In this document: piece after piece, positions 52,715 to 60,235 of the stretch
Numbering within the stretch: position 1 is the stretch's first letter
How the letters are laid out: each line of letters starts with the position of its first letter
Assembly (NCBI GenBank): GCA_036677505.1
Contig: JAVBWK010000015.1
Span: forward strand, 1-60,235
Source of the DNA: UBA2227 sp036677505
GTDB lineage: Bacteria > Bacillota_I > Bacilli_A > Erysipelotrichales > Erysipelotrichaceae
Reading direction: 5' to 3'
DNA length: 60,235 bases
Position numbers and translations under genes: made by a program
Notes under the pieces: generated by a model
The model's input: the letters and a program-made list of their open reading frames with translations, nothing else
Database searches by the model: none
Told to the model about the DNA's origin: nothing

Positions 52715-53920
52715 TCATAACCCTTTCTTTGAGAATAAATATACACTTAACTTCACGGAAACATTGATGATAAGCACGATAGCCAAAATCAGCAGAGCAA
52801 TGGTACTTGATAAAGCAATATTCGCAGGTTCATCGGTCATCATGGACCAGATATGAACGGCCAAAGACGTCGACGGTTCATAAATGTTGATCCTGTCTTT
52901 GACGGCAGCACCTAAAACGAAAATCAGGGCGGCTGATTCACCGATGACCCGTCCGATTCCCAAGAAAGTTGCGGTCAGTATGCCGGGCATAGCCTGAGGC
53001 AATACAACTTTAAAGGTGGTTTGGGTTTTGTTTGCACCTAAGGCCAGGGATGCTGCCCGGTGATCGTCCGGAACGACCCGCAAAGATTCTTCGGTCGTAC
53101 GGATGATGGTTGGCAGGATAATAACCGATAAAGTCAGCGCTCCGGCAATCAGGTTGGAGTTAACTGCCGGTGTCAGTCGGATCGTCAGCGGCACAAATAC
53201 GGTAATACCCAGCAATCCGTAGATGATGGATGGTACGCCGGTGAGTGTTTCAATGAAGTTTCTCATCGTTTTGGTCATCCAGTTGGATGAGGCAAATTCA
53301 TTGAAATATATGGCAGTCAATACCCCAAAAGGTATGGCAATCAGCAGGGTCATAAAAATCAGATACAGCGTCGTGATGATTGATCCGCGGATACCTCCGC
53401 CCAAATCCGAAAAGAATATTTCATTCACTTCCCGTTGCGGATCATTGAGTTCCGCAGCGAAACGCTGTGCACCGTTTCTCGATAAAGATGTCGGATGATC
53501 GACATAGGAAATCCGTTGAAAAATCATCCCGGCATTTAAGTCAACGACATCCGAACCGACTTCTTTACTGATCATCTGATTAAACGGCGATTGCGGATCT
53601 ACATAACGGACCTTGATCACGCCATTGCCGGCCAGATCGAAGTCCTGCTTCAATACGATTCCGAATCTTTCCACCGGATATACATTCTCTTCACCGGAGA
53701 AATCAGGCAGACTGAATGTCTGCTGTTCAAGACTTTTAAACTCAGCAATATAATTGCGGGCATGGTAATTACCGGTAAACAATTCCCAGCTGATCAAATC
53801 CGTTCCTCGGCTGATAACATAGAAAAAGATCAGTCCTAAGGCTACTACTGACAAAAAAGTGGATATAAACACGGATCCGTTAAGAAATATCTCACTGAAT
53901 CTGATTTTGCGTTTAATCAT
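52715..53920 (-). CDS. pstA: Phosphate ABC transporter permease with extracytoplasmic insertion
   Basis: A 401-residue permease. The first helix (about 15-40) is followed by ~140 non-membrane residues (with VERFGIVLKQDFDLAGNG and a predicted beta-rich section) before the remaining five helices and the EAA loop (LALGANKTQTTFKVVLPQAM). Usual PstA is ~290 residues, so this insertion, expected outside the membrane, is large. The start after AGGAAATGTCC overlaps pstC by eight bases. Confidence 0.92.
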   Translation of the reverse strand: MIKRKIRFSEIFLNGSVFISTFLSVVALGLIFFYVISRGTDLISWELFTGNYHARNYIAEFKSLEQQTFSLPDFSGEENVYPVERFGIVLKQDFDLAGNGVIKVRYVDPQSPFNQMISKEVGSDVVDLNAGMIFQRISYVDHPTSLSRNGAQRFAAELNDPQREVNEIFFSDLGGGIRGSIITTLYLIFMTLLIAIPFGVLTAIYFNEFASSNWMTKTMRNFIETLTGVPSIIYGLLGITVFVPLTIRLTPAVNSNLIAGALTLSVIILPTIIRTTEESLRVVPDDHRAASLALGANKTQTTFKVVLPQAMPGILTATFLGIGRVIGESAALIFVLGAAVKDRINIYEPSTSLAVHIWSMMTDEPANIALSSTIALLILAIVLIINVSVKLSVYLFSKKGL

Positions 53921-54845
53921 GGACATTTCCTACTTTCCTTTTGATGAAATTCAAAGCGAAGTTTGTCGTAAGGATGACCACCATCAATAAGATACCCAAT
54001 GCAAATCGTATATCATAGTCGATTCCGCTGGTCTCTTTCAATCCCTGTAGCAAGGTGGATGTGATGGTTGCCGTTGTTTCAAACAGTCCGAAAGAAGGGC
54101 CGCTGCGGGCATTACCGGAAACCAGGGATACTGCCGTAGCTTCGCCTAAAGATCGTCCGACCGCCAGAATTGCTCCGGAAAATATTCCGGATTTTGCAGC
54201 CAGCAAGGTGACTTTAAATCGCGTCTGTGTCGGGGTAGCACCTAAAGCTAACGATGCATGTTCCAGGCTCTCATCGACCTGACGGATCGACACTTCTGCG
54301 ACCGCTGTGATCGTCGGAATGCTCATCAGCGACAGAACAAATACAGTCGCCATAACACCGCTCCCTGCACCGCTGGAATAGCCCAGCGATCTGGCCAGCT
54401 GATATATCAAAGGCAGAAACAATCCGACGCCGACCAATCCGAAAACGATCGATGGGATCGATGCCAATAGTTCAATGATCGTCCGCATTGCTGCGGCAAG
54501 AGGCTTAGGAGCGACTTTTGCGATAAACAAAGCTGTAAGAACTCCGATCGGAAATGACATCAGTACCGTCAGAAATGCGATGTACAGAGTGTTGATAATG
54601 ATAAATCCGGCACCATAAGCCGTCGAGATAAAGTACGTTCCGCGCAGCCATACGGTGTCGGTAAGGAATTGAAGGACATTGACACTGCCTAAACCGTTAT
54701 TGTCAGTGATAAAAGGCAGTATTCCGCGAATGGCGATAAACGCCGCAATGATCACGATGAAACTTGAAGCTATTAAAGCTAAGATCATCAGAGAACTTCC
54801 GATGATCGTATCGATTTGACTAAGACTTGATTTTGAACCTTTCAT
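53913..54845 (-). CDS. pstC: Phosphate ABC transporter permease
   Basis: A 310-residue permease with six helices, EAA loop LALGATPTQTRFKVTLLAA and GRSLGEATAV. Pairs with PstA. RBS GGAGG. Preceded by a terminator that separates it from pstS. Confidence 0.94.
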   Translation of the reverse strand: MKGSKSSLSQIDTIIGSSLMILALIASSFIVIIAAFIAIRGILPFITDNNGLGSVNVLQFLTDTVWLRGTYFISTAYGAGFIIINTLYIAFLTVLMSFPIGVLTALFIAKVAPKPLAAAMRTIIELLASIPSIVFGLVGVGLFLPLIYQLARSLGYSSGAGSGVMATVFVLSLMSIPTITAVAEVSIRQVDESLEHASLALGATPTQTRFKVTLLAAKSGIFSGAILAVGRSLGEATAVSLVSGNARSGPSFGLFETTATITSTLLQGLKETSGIDYDIRFALGILLMVVILTTNFALNFIKRKVGNVHD

Positions 54846-54861
54846 AAAACCTCCAACAGTC

Positions 54862-54885
54862 GAAAAAGCCCTTTTTCAAGGGCTT
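54862..54885 (-). terminator. Intercistronic terminator between pstS and pstC
   Basis: Minus-strand AAGCCCTT-GAAA-AAGGGCTT, perfect 8-bp stem with GNRA-like loop, followed by T-run. Same arrangement as phnD/phnC. Confidence 0.85.
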
Positions 54886-54893
54886 CCTTTGGG

Positions 54894-55826
54894 TCACTTT
54901 GTAATGACATCTCCCCAAATCGTATATTCGCCTTTGTAAATTTTCATCAGTTGCTCTGCGGTTAAGTTATCGACCGGGTTGTCTTTGTGAACGATGGCCA
55001 CGATTGCATCCCAAGCCAATTGAGAGCGGGTGGCTTCCGGACCGCTTAACTCTTCATCGCGGAAGAAACGAGACGAGTAGCCGATGTGCTTATAGTTGAC
55101 ACCGTCTTTTTCGCCGCCTTGAACGCGTTTGAACGCATCACCTGATCCTGTATGATCGTTTTCGGTTTTGACATTGCCGCATGCCGGTGAGAAGGCTGCC
55201 GATAATGCTTCGGCAATTTTCTGTACAGAGTCCGATCCGCCGAATTTCAGCGTGACTGCACTGTTGTCCAAAGCACATACCGGGTGGTCAGCTACTTGCG
55301 ACGACCATGAGCCTGTACCTGAGGTAGCGGTAGCGCCGGCATTGGCAATGACATCAGCTCCGTCATTGGATGCGACATAGGCCAGAAATGCCATGGTCAG
55401 CTGATATTCCGTATCATTAAGATAGTCGCCATCGACTCTTCTCATCATGACAAACGGACGTTTCAGTTTATAGGTATTGTTCAATACGTTCTCTTCGGTA
55501 GCATCAACACCTTCAAATTTCAATGCTTTGATCGTGCTGTTGACCGAGGATAAGGATACATAACCGATGCCTGCCTTATCAGTGGTCATGGCATTCATGA
55601 TGGCATTGTTGTCGGCCGTGATAAATCCGGCGACCAATACAGAATCGTTAGCGGAAGCATCCGCAAATCCGATGCCTCTCATAAATCCGTCACGGGTTCC
55701 CGAAGTGGTATCCCGGGTATATACGTTGATTTTTTCTTCTTCAAGTCCTGGTTCCGTCGGAGCCGGGCTGCACGCCGCTAAGGCCAATACAAATATAAGA
55801 GTGATTAATAATGTGATCTTCTTCAT
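54894..55826 (-). CDS. pstS: Phosphate-binding lipoprotein
   Basis: A 310-residue lipoprotein. Signal peptide ends in LALAAC; the mature protein has the PBP-like phosphate site RDTTSGTRDGF and later GSGDAFKRV. The two recognisable lobes suggest the usual PstS fold. ATG at 55824-55826 follows AAGGAGGACAAAG. Upstream TTAACA repeats look like a PhoP box. Confidence 0.92.
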   Translation of the reverse strand: MKKITLLITLIFVLALAACSPAPTEPGLEEEKINVYTRDTTSGTRDGFMRGIGFADASANDSVLVAGFITADNNAIMNAMTTDKAGIGYVSLSSVNSTIKALKFEGVDATEENVLNNTYKLKRPFVMMRRVDGDYLNDTEYQLTMAFLAYVASNDGADVIANAGATATSGTGSWSSQVADHPVCALDNSAVTLKFGGSDSVQKIAEALSAAFSPACGNVKTENDHTGSGDAFKRVQGGEKDGVNYKHIGYSSRFFRDEELSGPEATRSQLAWDAIVAIVHKDNPVDNLTAEQLMKIYKGEYTIWGDVITK

Positions 55827-55848
55827 CTTTGTCCTCCTTGACAAAAAC

Positions 55849-55902
55849 ATTATAGATTCGGATTATCAATTCTCTATTTTCGTATTGTTAAGAAAATGTT
55901 AA
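55849..55902 (-). promoter_or_regulatory. pstS promoter with PhoP-box-like repeats
   Basis: Minus-strand TTAACA-N5-TTAACA (55897-55902 and 55886-55891) resembles the direct repeats bound by PhoP in Bacillus. A -10 TATAAT is at 55849-55854, about 31 bp downstream; no good -35 is present, as expected for an activator-dependent promoter. Confidence 0.72.
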
Positions 55903-55907
55903 TTTCA

Positions 55908-55938
55908 TAAAAAAGCTTGCATATCAAATCATGCAAGC
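55908..55938 (-). terminator. Terminator of the WYL regulator unit
   Basis: Minus-strand GCTTGCAT-8 nt-ATGCAAGC, perfect 8-bp stem, followed by six T. Confidence 0.85.
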
Positions 55939-55943
55939 AACTT

Positions 55944-56873
55944 CTACAGATAGATTCGATTCATCTTCTCAATCTCATCTCCGATTTTATTCCTCAGTGC
56001 TTCAGGTTCTAACACTTCGCAGTCACTTCCCAGCTGCAATACAAACTGCATGATCGAGAAATCCCCTCGCAAATCGACCGAAAGGATAAACTCATCGTCA
56101 CCGATCCAATCGATCTGTTGATTCTCGCCAAAGACATATTCGGTCAGATATTCGCGGTTTCTGATTCGAAAAACGCACTTCAACGGATCAGATACATTAT
56201 GTCCGTATGGAGTAACCGCTTTTTTTGCATAAAAATCTTCATCAAGGCGAAATGTTTTCTCGGTTATTTTCAGTTGCTCAATACGATTCACTTTGTACGT
56301 TATCAGTTCTCTACGGGGATCTTGACATAACACATACCATAATCCATGGACCTGAACGAGTTCACGGGGTTCGATCACATAATGCTTTGATGCCCTGTTT
56401 TGAGGTTTATAGGTCATTTCGACCCGTTTACGACTCAGGATAGCCGATGAAAGAATGGAAAGATATTGTTGAATCGTCTCTTTGCTGATAGCTAACTGCC
56501 AGCCGATGCCGCTTTCAATCGATATGGTATCATCCCGGGTTTCATTTGCGACCAGCTTCTGCAATGCATTTTTGAAATCGTCGGTGAACAGCGGTTCATT
56601 GTTTGTCAGCAAAAAGGGCGCTGCATCAAGCAGTGCACGTCTTTCTTGCTGATCCAGCGAAGCCAGCGGAAACAAAGTCACATCGATCAGACGGTATCCC
56701 CCGTAAGGTCCGTGGCTAGCTTCAATCTGATAGCCAGCGGTTTCCAGCTCTTTTTTCAGCTCGATGATATTGCGCGGATTGGTTTCCAAAAGCTGAGCCA
56801 ATTCCGCCTTTTTAATAAACTTGCGGGTTTTTAAAATCAGTAACATTCGAATTGCCAATGCGGTACGATTCAT
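55944..56873 (-). CDS. WYL-domain transcriptional regulator (YafY type)
   Basis: A 309-residue regulator. An N-terminal winged helix (FIKKAELAQLLETNPRNIIELKKEL) is followed by a WYL domain (EPRELVQVHGLWYVLCQDP) near residues 165-190 and the WCX-like C-terminus. WYL domains sense nucleotide-type ligands. Coupled by a four-base overlap to the unknown protein upstream, with an inverted repeat in the shared promoter. Confidence 0.85.
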   Translation of the reverse strand: MNRTALAIRMLLILKTRKFIKKAELAQLLETNPRNIIELKKELETAGYQIEASHGPYGGYRLIDVTLFPLASLDQQERRALLDAAPFLLTNNEPLFTDDFKNALQKLVANETRDDTISIESGIGWQLAISKETIQQYLSILSSAILSRKRVEMTYKPQNRASKHYVIEPRELVQVHGLWYVLCQDPRRELITYKVNRIEQLKITEKTFRLDEDFYAKKAVTPYGHNVSDPLKCVFRIRNREYLTEYVFGENQQIDWIGDDEFILSVDLRGDFSIMQFVLQLGSDCEVLEPEALRNKIGDEIEKMNRIYL

Positions 56874-57436
56874 ACGATCGCCTCACTTTTCTCTTTGATG
56901 ATCATCGTGTTGAATCGAATGATATCCTCTTCATTATGGAGTAACTGATGCACCTTACTCAAGCTTAATTGGGGCAGCGCCTCAAATATCCGGATGATGC
57001 ACTGAGTGTGGTGCAAATGACCTTCGGTAATGTGTCCGCTCAAGGTTGAGCCCGTGTACATCTGCCGGTAATCGAATCGGAAACTGAAACCATGCTGCTG
57101 TGACAGTGAGATCAATCCCGGTTCGAAGGGATCGAAAAGATCGATGACATCACAACTGACATCCAGATGGACGATCCGTTCATTGACAGCATCCATCGAC
57201 GGTCGGACTTTATCCAAACGGCACATTGAGTATTTCAGGCAAAAGTGGAAGTCGGCGGCCTGGCGGGCATTCTCAAATTCGCAAACGATTCGCGAATTTT
57301 CGTTCTCAAAAGCGATAAACCGGCTCTCACCGGTTGCCTGCTGTCGGATCAGCCAGTCAAGATTCTGTTTCTTCAGGGTCGGATCACTGGTCATTTCGTG
57401 CAGGATGTGGGTAATGTTGGTTTGAATCATTGTCAT
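56870..57436 (-). CDS. Uncharacterised protein paired with the WYL regulator
   Basis: A 188-residue soluble protein, no signal or membrane segment. It has several scattered His/Asp (HITEGHLHHTQCI) but no motif I recognise. Start chosen at the ATG after AGAGGTGAACAAG; the frame also has a GTG three codons upstream. Operon with the WYL regulator suggests it acts in the same pathway; function unknown. Confidence 0.6.
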   Translation of the reverse strand: MTMIQTNITHILHEMTSDPTLKKQNLDWLIRQQATGESRFIAFENENSRIVCEFENARQAADFHFCLKYSMCRLDKVRPSMDAVNERIVHLDVSCDVIDLFDPFEPGLISLSQQHGFSFRFDYRQMYTGSTLSGHITEGHLHHTQCIIRIFEALPQLSLSKVHQLLHNEEDIIRFNTMIIKEKSEAIV

Positions 57437-57469
57437 CTTGTTCACCTCTTACACCCAGTATATCGTATA

Positions 57470-57498
57470 TTATTACATTATTTATGTAAGTTTATCAA
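57470..57498 (-). promoter_or_regulatory. Promoter of the unknown-protein/WYL operon with inverted repeat
   Basis: Minus-strand -35 TTGATA (57493-57498), 17-bp spacer, -10 TAATAA (57470-57475). TTACAT-5 nt-ATGTAA (57473-57489) fills the spacer: a candidate operator, perhaps of the WYL protein. Confidence 0.55.
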
Positions 57499-57550
57499 TC
57501 ATGTTCAGTGTATTTTATTGAAAAATAAGGTGAAATGTCGGATTTTTTGC

Positions 57551-57579
57551 TTGTATTGTCAAACTAATCATGATATTAT
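57551..57579 (+). promoter_or_regulatory. Promoter of the HD hydrolase gene
   Basis: -35 TTGTAT (57551-57556), 17-bp spacer, -10 TATTAT (57574-57579). Confidence 0.55.
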
Positions 57580-57608
57580 GAGCGCGTTGTAAATTTTAAG
57601 GAGAATCG

Positions 57609-58151
57609 ATGAAAGCTATACTGTCTAACGTAAACCTGCTGGATCATCAAAGCGATCTGGCTAATGAATTCTATTCACAAATCGATGATTTGATGAGTCA
57701 TCCGCTGGTACTGAAAATGGATGATTACTCTCAGCATTTAAATACAAGCCGCCTTCAGCACTCGCTCAATGTCGCATATTATTCGTTTCTGTTAGCCCGC
57801 AAACTGAAATTACAAGTGCGTGATGCGGTCAGAGGTGCATTGCTTCATGATTTGTTTTTGTATGAGTGGCGGACCGAACAGCCCGATGAAGGCAATCATG
57901 TATTGGTTCATCCGATTCAGGCCCTGCAAAATGCACGTCATGTGACTGAAGTGACCGACATAATGGAAGATGTCATTGCCAGTCATATGTGGCCGGTGGG
58001 AAATGTGAAACCGACGACACCAGAAGGATGGCTGATCCAGATGGTCGATAAAATGTGTGCTGTCATGGAAATCGGCGTTCAGACATCAAAAAAGATCGAG
58101 CGTCTGAATTTCGCACCGATCCTTCTGGGCTTATTATTCTATATCAACTAG
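57609..58151 (+). CDS. HD-domain hydrolase
   Basis: A 180-residue HD-superfamily protein. The metal ligands are visible as H in LQHSLNVA, HD in GALLHDLFLY, H in NHVLVHP and H in IASHMWPV. This group includes small nucleotide or phosphate hydrolases; substrate not known. RBS AAGGAG. Convergent with the next gene, their 3' ends overlapping by 18 bases. Confidence 0.85.
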   Translation: MKAILSNVNLLDHQSDLANEFYSQIDDLMSHPLVLKMDDYSQHLNTSRLQHSLNVAYYSFLLARKLKLQVRDAVRGALLHDLFLYEWRTEQPDEGNHVLVHPIQALQNARHVTEVTDIMEDVIASHMWPVGNVKPTTPEGWLIQMVDKMCAVMEIGVQTSKKIERLNFAPILLGLLFYIN

Positions 58152-58799
58152 ATGCTTCGGCATCTTTTTTATTTTCTCCATCAGTTTCAGATTATCAAAC
58201 AGATGCACAAAGGGATGCCGCAAAATGGGCATCAGCAACAGCCCTGCCACATCTTTTTTACCCCAGGAATCAAGCAGCCATATCGCATCCGGATGCGGAC
58301 TGACCGAACCTGCAGATAATAACTTATCGATATCCGCCTTCTTTACCTTCATATTCAAATCCGAAAACTTCAAATCTTCAAGATACTGAAGCGTTTGCTT
58401 CGCAACCGCAATGCGATAGGCTTTGAGTTGTTGAAAATCGACTTGTCTGCTCAAATCAATAATCTCATCATCACTCATGGCATTGCCGGTGTCCCGATAA
58501 TTCGTATTCAGCTTTTTTTGCCAGTGATCAAACAACTCCTCGCGATGCAAAATCAGAGTACTGACGATCATCTCTTCAATGCGGCTGATGTGCCACAGAT
58601 TCCAGACGATGGTCACATCCTGCGGTGTGGGCATAACGGCTTGCTCATAATGATTGCATTCAATATCAAAAAAGTCATGATGGGCAAGAGTATGCAAGTT
58701 CAGACAGAGTTGCCTGGTCTTTTGAAATTCACTTTCCTTTCTGATAATGGAGCGCAGTTCTTTGATTCTCGGATTGATGTCTTTGGCCGTGGAAATCAT
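58134..58799 (-). CDS. DinB-like four-helix protein
   Basis: A 221-residue protein. The segment VTIVWNLWHISRIEEMIVSTL resembles the DinB/YfiT metal-binding four-helix bundle with a conserved His, and other His residues (LAHHDFF, RHPFVHLF) could complete the triad. DinB-like proteins act in thiol-dependent or damage responses, but no substrate can be assigned. Start after AGAAGGTGATACC. Assignment is tentative. Confidence 0.55.
   Translation of the reverse strand: MISTAKDINPRIKELRSIIRKESEFQKTRQLCLNLHTLAHHDFFDIECNHYEQAVMPTPQDVTIVWNLWHISRIEEMIVSTLILHREELFDHWQKKLNTNYRDTGNAMSDDEIIDLSRQVDFQQLKAYRIAVAKQTLQYLEDLKFSDLNMKVKKADIDKLLSAGSVSPHPDAIWLLDSWGKKDVAGLLLMPILRHPFVHLFDNLKLMEKIKKMPKHLVDIE
58150..58170 (+). 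terminator. Terminator of the HD hydrolase gene
   Basis: AGATGC-TTCG-GCATCT followed by six T, starting at the HD stop codon and overlapping the end of the convergent gene. Confidence 0.82.
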
Positions 58800-58857
58800 G
58801 GTATCACCTTCTGACTTCATTATACATCCGTGCATTTTTGTTGAAAACGGTATGTGA

Positions 58858-58989
58858 TATAATTAACTCAGATAAAGATGATCAATCTTGTACAAGAATC
58901 TTTGCGTGTCAATGTACGACCTGACGCAATGAATAAATCCCGGTAAATCCGGGTTTTTGCATTGATACCCATGAAACGGAGTGATGATT
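58858..58989 (+). other. Leader of the secreted SGNH hydrolase with short ORF and terminator
   Basis: A TATAAT -10 (58858-58863) lies about 125 bases before the coding start. The leader contains a 22-codon ORF (58878-58946), a hairpin TTGCG...CGCAA (58902-58929), and a terminator CCCGG-TAAAT-CCGGG with T-run (58939-58958) that can be extended by CAATG/CATTG. No riboswitch class recognised; looks like an attenuator. See findings. Confidence 0.5.
58939..58958 (+). terminator. Terminator in the SGNH hydrolase leader
   Basis: CCCGG-TAAAT-CCGGG followed by five T. Only a 5-bp stem, but GC-only; no upstream plus-strand gene is present, so it must act on the leader or a small RNA. Confidence 0.6.
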
Positions 58990-60084
58990 ATGAAGAGGAT
59001 GGTATCTGTATTTGCCTGTATATTGGCCATCATATTCTCGTTCAACATATCTGTGCAAGCTGCCAAACCAGCGCCAGCAACAAATACGGTCATCGTAGAA
59101 AAATCCGTAGACAACGAGCCTGCGGATACGACGCAGTTTACAATTACCTTGCTGAAGGATGGTAAGTACTACGCTGAGGGTATCGTATCAGCCAGTAATC
59201 CGCTGATCTTTTCAAATCTTCCAGATGGAAGATACTCGGTCAGTGAAGCAGCAAAAGAAGATTACACACTTGTATCTATCAGTCCGTCTTCGGTGCGGGC
59301 AAGTAAAGGCGGTACCTATACATTTAAAGTCGTTAATCATAAAGATACGATCGAACCGCCGCCACCTCCTCCACCCTCATCCGATATTTATTATGTCGCC
59401 TTGGGTGATTCGATCGGTACCGGAGATACCTCTCGCGGAACGACCAGCAGTTATATCGTTGGATTCTATAACTATTTGGTCAGTAGCAATCCGGATGTAT
59501 CAGTTACCTTGCGAAATCTCTCGACCAACGGCGATGATTCCAGTGACTTGCTCGGTAAGCTTCGTGCAGATACCAACTGTACAGGTGATGTGGCAAAGGC
59601 AACGGTTTTGACGCTCAACATCGGCGGAAACAATGTTCTTCCTGCCGGGGAAAGCAGCTTCTCAAGAATCAATCACACGGTCGCACAAGAGGGTACGCTT
59701 CGATTTGAATCCGATTATCCGCTGATCATTGATGAAATCCGTCGTTGTAACCCGACAGTTGAAATCATCACGATGACTCTGTATAATCCTTACAATGCCA
59801 TCAGTATCCGGTATTATGAAGGCGATCCTGTTTTACATCAGGAAGTTGAGTATTACGTCAGCAGAATCAACGCAAAAATCCGTGAAATCACTGATACGAA
59901 ATATCGCTATGCCGAAGTACATGATATCTGGAAAGCCAATTATGCGGAAGTCGGAAAAATGGGCAGTGTCACTTACTTTTATCCGAATGTCTTGTTGAAG
60001 TTCACCCGGGATCCTCATCCCAATCAGACCGGTCAGAATGTTCTGACGGAGATGATGAAACAAGCGTATCTGAATACGCCATAA
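58990..60084 (+). CDS. Secreted SGNH/GDSL hydrolase with N-terminal SpaA/prealbumin-like domain
   Basis: A 364-residue exported protein. Signal peptide to about residue 24 (MKRMVSVFACILAIIFSFNI then SVQA/AKP); a beta-sandwich domain of the Cna-B/SpaA type (about 30-115: VIVEKSVDNEPADTTQFTI ... PDGRYSVSEAA); a Pro-rich linker EPPPPPPPSSD; then an SGNH hydrolase with block I GDSIGTGD, GGNN and the catalytic Asp-His in DPHPNQTG. No LPXTG or membrane anchor follows. Probably an extracellular esterase. ATG at 58990 has GGAG eight bases upstream, preferred over two earlier in-frame starts. Confidence 0.85.
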   Translation: MKRMVSVFACILAIIFSFNISVQAAKPAPATNTVIVEKSVDNEPADTTQFTITLLKDGKYYAEGIVSASNPLIFSNLPDGRYSVSEAAKEDYTLVSISPSSVRASKGGTYTFKVVNHKDTIEPPPPPPPSSDIYYVALGDSIGTGDTSRGTTSSYIVGFYNYLVSSNPDVSVTLRNLSTNGDDSSDLLGKLRADTNCTGDVAKATVLTLNIGGNNVLPAGESSFSRINHTVAQEGTLRFESDYPLIIDEIRRCNPTVEIITMTLYNPYNAISIRYYEGDPVLHQEVEYYVSRINAKIREITDTKYRYAEVHDIWKANYAEVGKMGSVTYFYPNVLLKFTRDPHPNQTGQNVLTEMMKQAYLNTP

Positions 60085-60089
60085 GAGAG

Positions 60090-60115
60090 ACAGCCGAGAT
60101 TATCGGCTGTTTTTT
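60090..60115 (+). terminator. Terminator of the SGNH hydrolase gene
   Basis: ACAGCCGA-loop-TCGGCTGT, 8-bp stem, followed by six T. Confidence 0.88.
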
Positions 60116-60119
60116 AAAT

Positions 60120-60144
60120 TAAAAAGGCTCCCGAGAGGGAGCCT
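60120..60144 (-). terminator. Terminator of the rRNA operon
   Basis: Minus-strand AGGCTCCC-TCTC-GGGAGCCT, perfect 8-bp stem, followed by T-run, just after the 5S 3' end. Confidence 0.9.
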
Positions 60145-60149
60145 GATTA

Positions 60150-60235
60150 TCTGGCAACGCGCTATTTTCACATGGGCAGGCCAAGCTATCGTCGCCGCTG
60201 AAGTGCTTAACTTCTGTGTTCGGGATGGGAACAGG
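60150..60235 (-). rRNA. rrf: 5S ribosomal RNA, 3' part (truncated at the window edge)
   Basis: Minus-strand sequence reads CCTGTTCCCATCCCGAACAC, then AGAAGTTAAGCACTTCAGC and GGCGACGATAGCTTGG, the conserved 5S core, ending near GCGCGTTGCCAGA. About 86 of ~115 nt are inside the window; the 5' end and the 23S gene lie beyond the right edge. Confidence 0.95.

Overview
The window looks like a chromosomal segment of a Gram-positive Firmicute of the Erysipelotrichia or neighbouring Mollicutes-like branch. This is inferred from gene content: RNase HIII, MutS2, glutamate racemase, KtrAB, Gx transporter/NusG-II pair, dimeric dUTPase, T-box control of valS, CIRCE elements, strong TTGACA/TATAAT promoters and AGGAGG-type ribosome binding sites. 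Species cannot be named from sequence alone. Most genes lie on the minus strand. The right edge ends in a partial 5S rRNA gene, the downstream end of an rRNA operon read leftwards. The left edge cuts pyruvate phosphate dikinase. I see no prophage, insertion sequence or CRISPR array; this is mostly core chromosome.

Layout, read along the minus strand unless stated. 1-11.2 kb: ppdK start, valS with a valine T-box, a membrane diguanylate cyclase, a TspO-like membrane protein, the protein-quality set tig-lon-engB, and an MFS transporter with an unknown protein. The tig promoter carries a CIRCE element. 11.4-18.5 kb: tRNA-Arg(UCU), the DNA-repair/cell-wall operon cvpA-mutS2-uvrC-murI-phosphodiesterase, and rnhC on the plus strand. 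18.5-22.2 kb: an operon of MFS transporter, ArsR-type regulator and flavoprotein behind a long palindromic operator. 22.2-31.9 kb: lspA-rluD-rhomboid-comEB, an M42 aminopeptidase, dUTPase, a heterodimeric ABC exporter, and the Gx transporter/NusG-II pair.

31.9-43.4 kb: arginase-family hydrolase, the K+ uptake system KtrAB, a PhnCDE-type ABC transporter with an OsmC protein, and on the plus strand a cytoplasmic UshA-like phosphatase, a COG2509-like flavoprotein and purA. 43.4-50.1 kb: groESL with CIRCE, a small transaldolase-family aldolase, cysK-cysE behind a structured non-coding element, and a polar amino-acid ABC transporter. 50.1-60.2 kb: a Fur/PerR-type regulator, Mrp plus a DUF134 regulator, the pstSCAB phosphate transporter with a PhoP-box-like repeat, a WYL regulator with an unknown partner, an HD hydrolase, a DinB-like protein, a secreted SGNH hydrolase and the 5S rRNA.

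The least explained signals are non-coding. They are: a 14-bp-closed RNA element with its own promoter and terminator before cysK; a leader with a 22-codon ORF and terminator before the secreted SGNH hydrolase; two short overlapping ORFs between two terminators before the ABC exporter; a 5'-terminal hairpin/terminator in the purA leader; and several perfect palindromic operators next to local regulators. The repeated layout of a binding-protein gene followed by a terminator and then the permease genes (phn and pst) is consistent with fixing an excess of binding protein.
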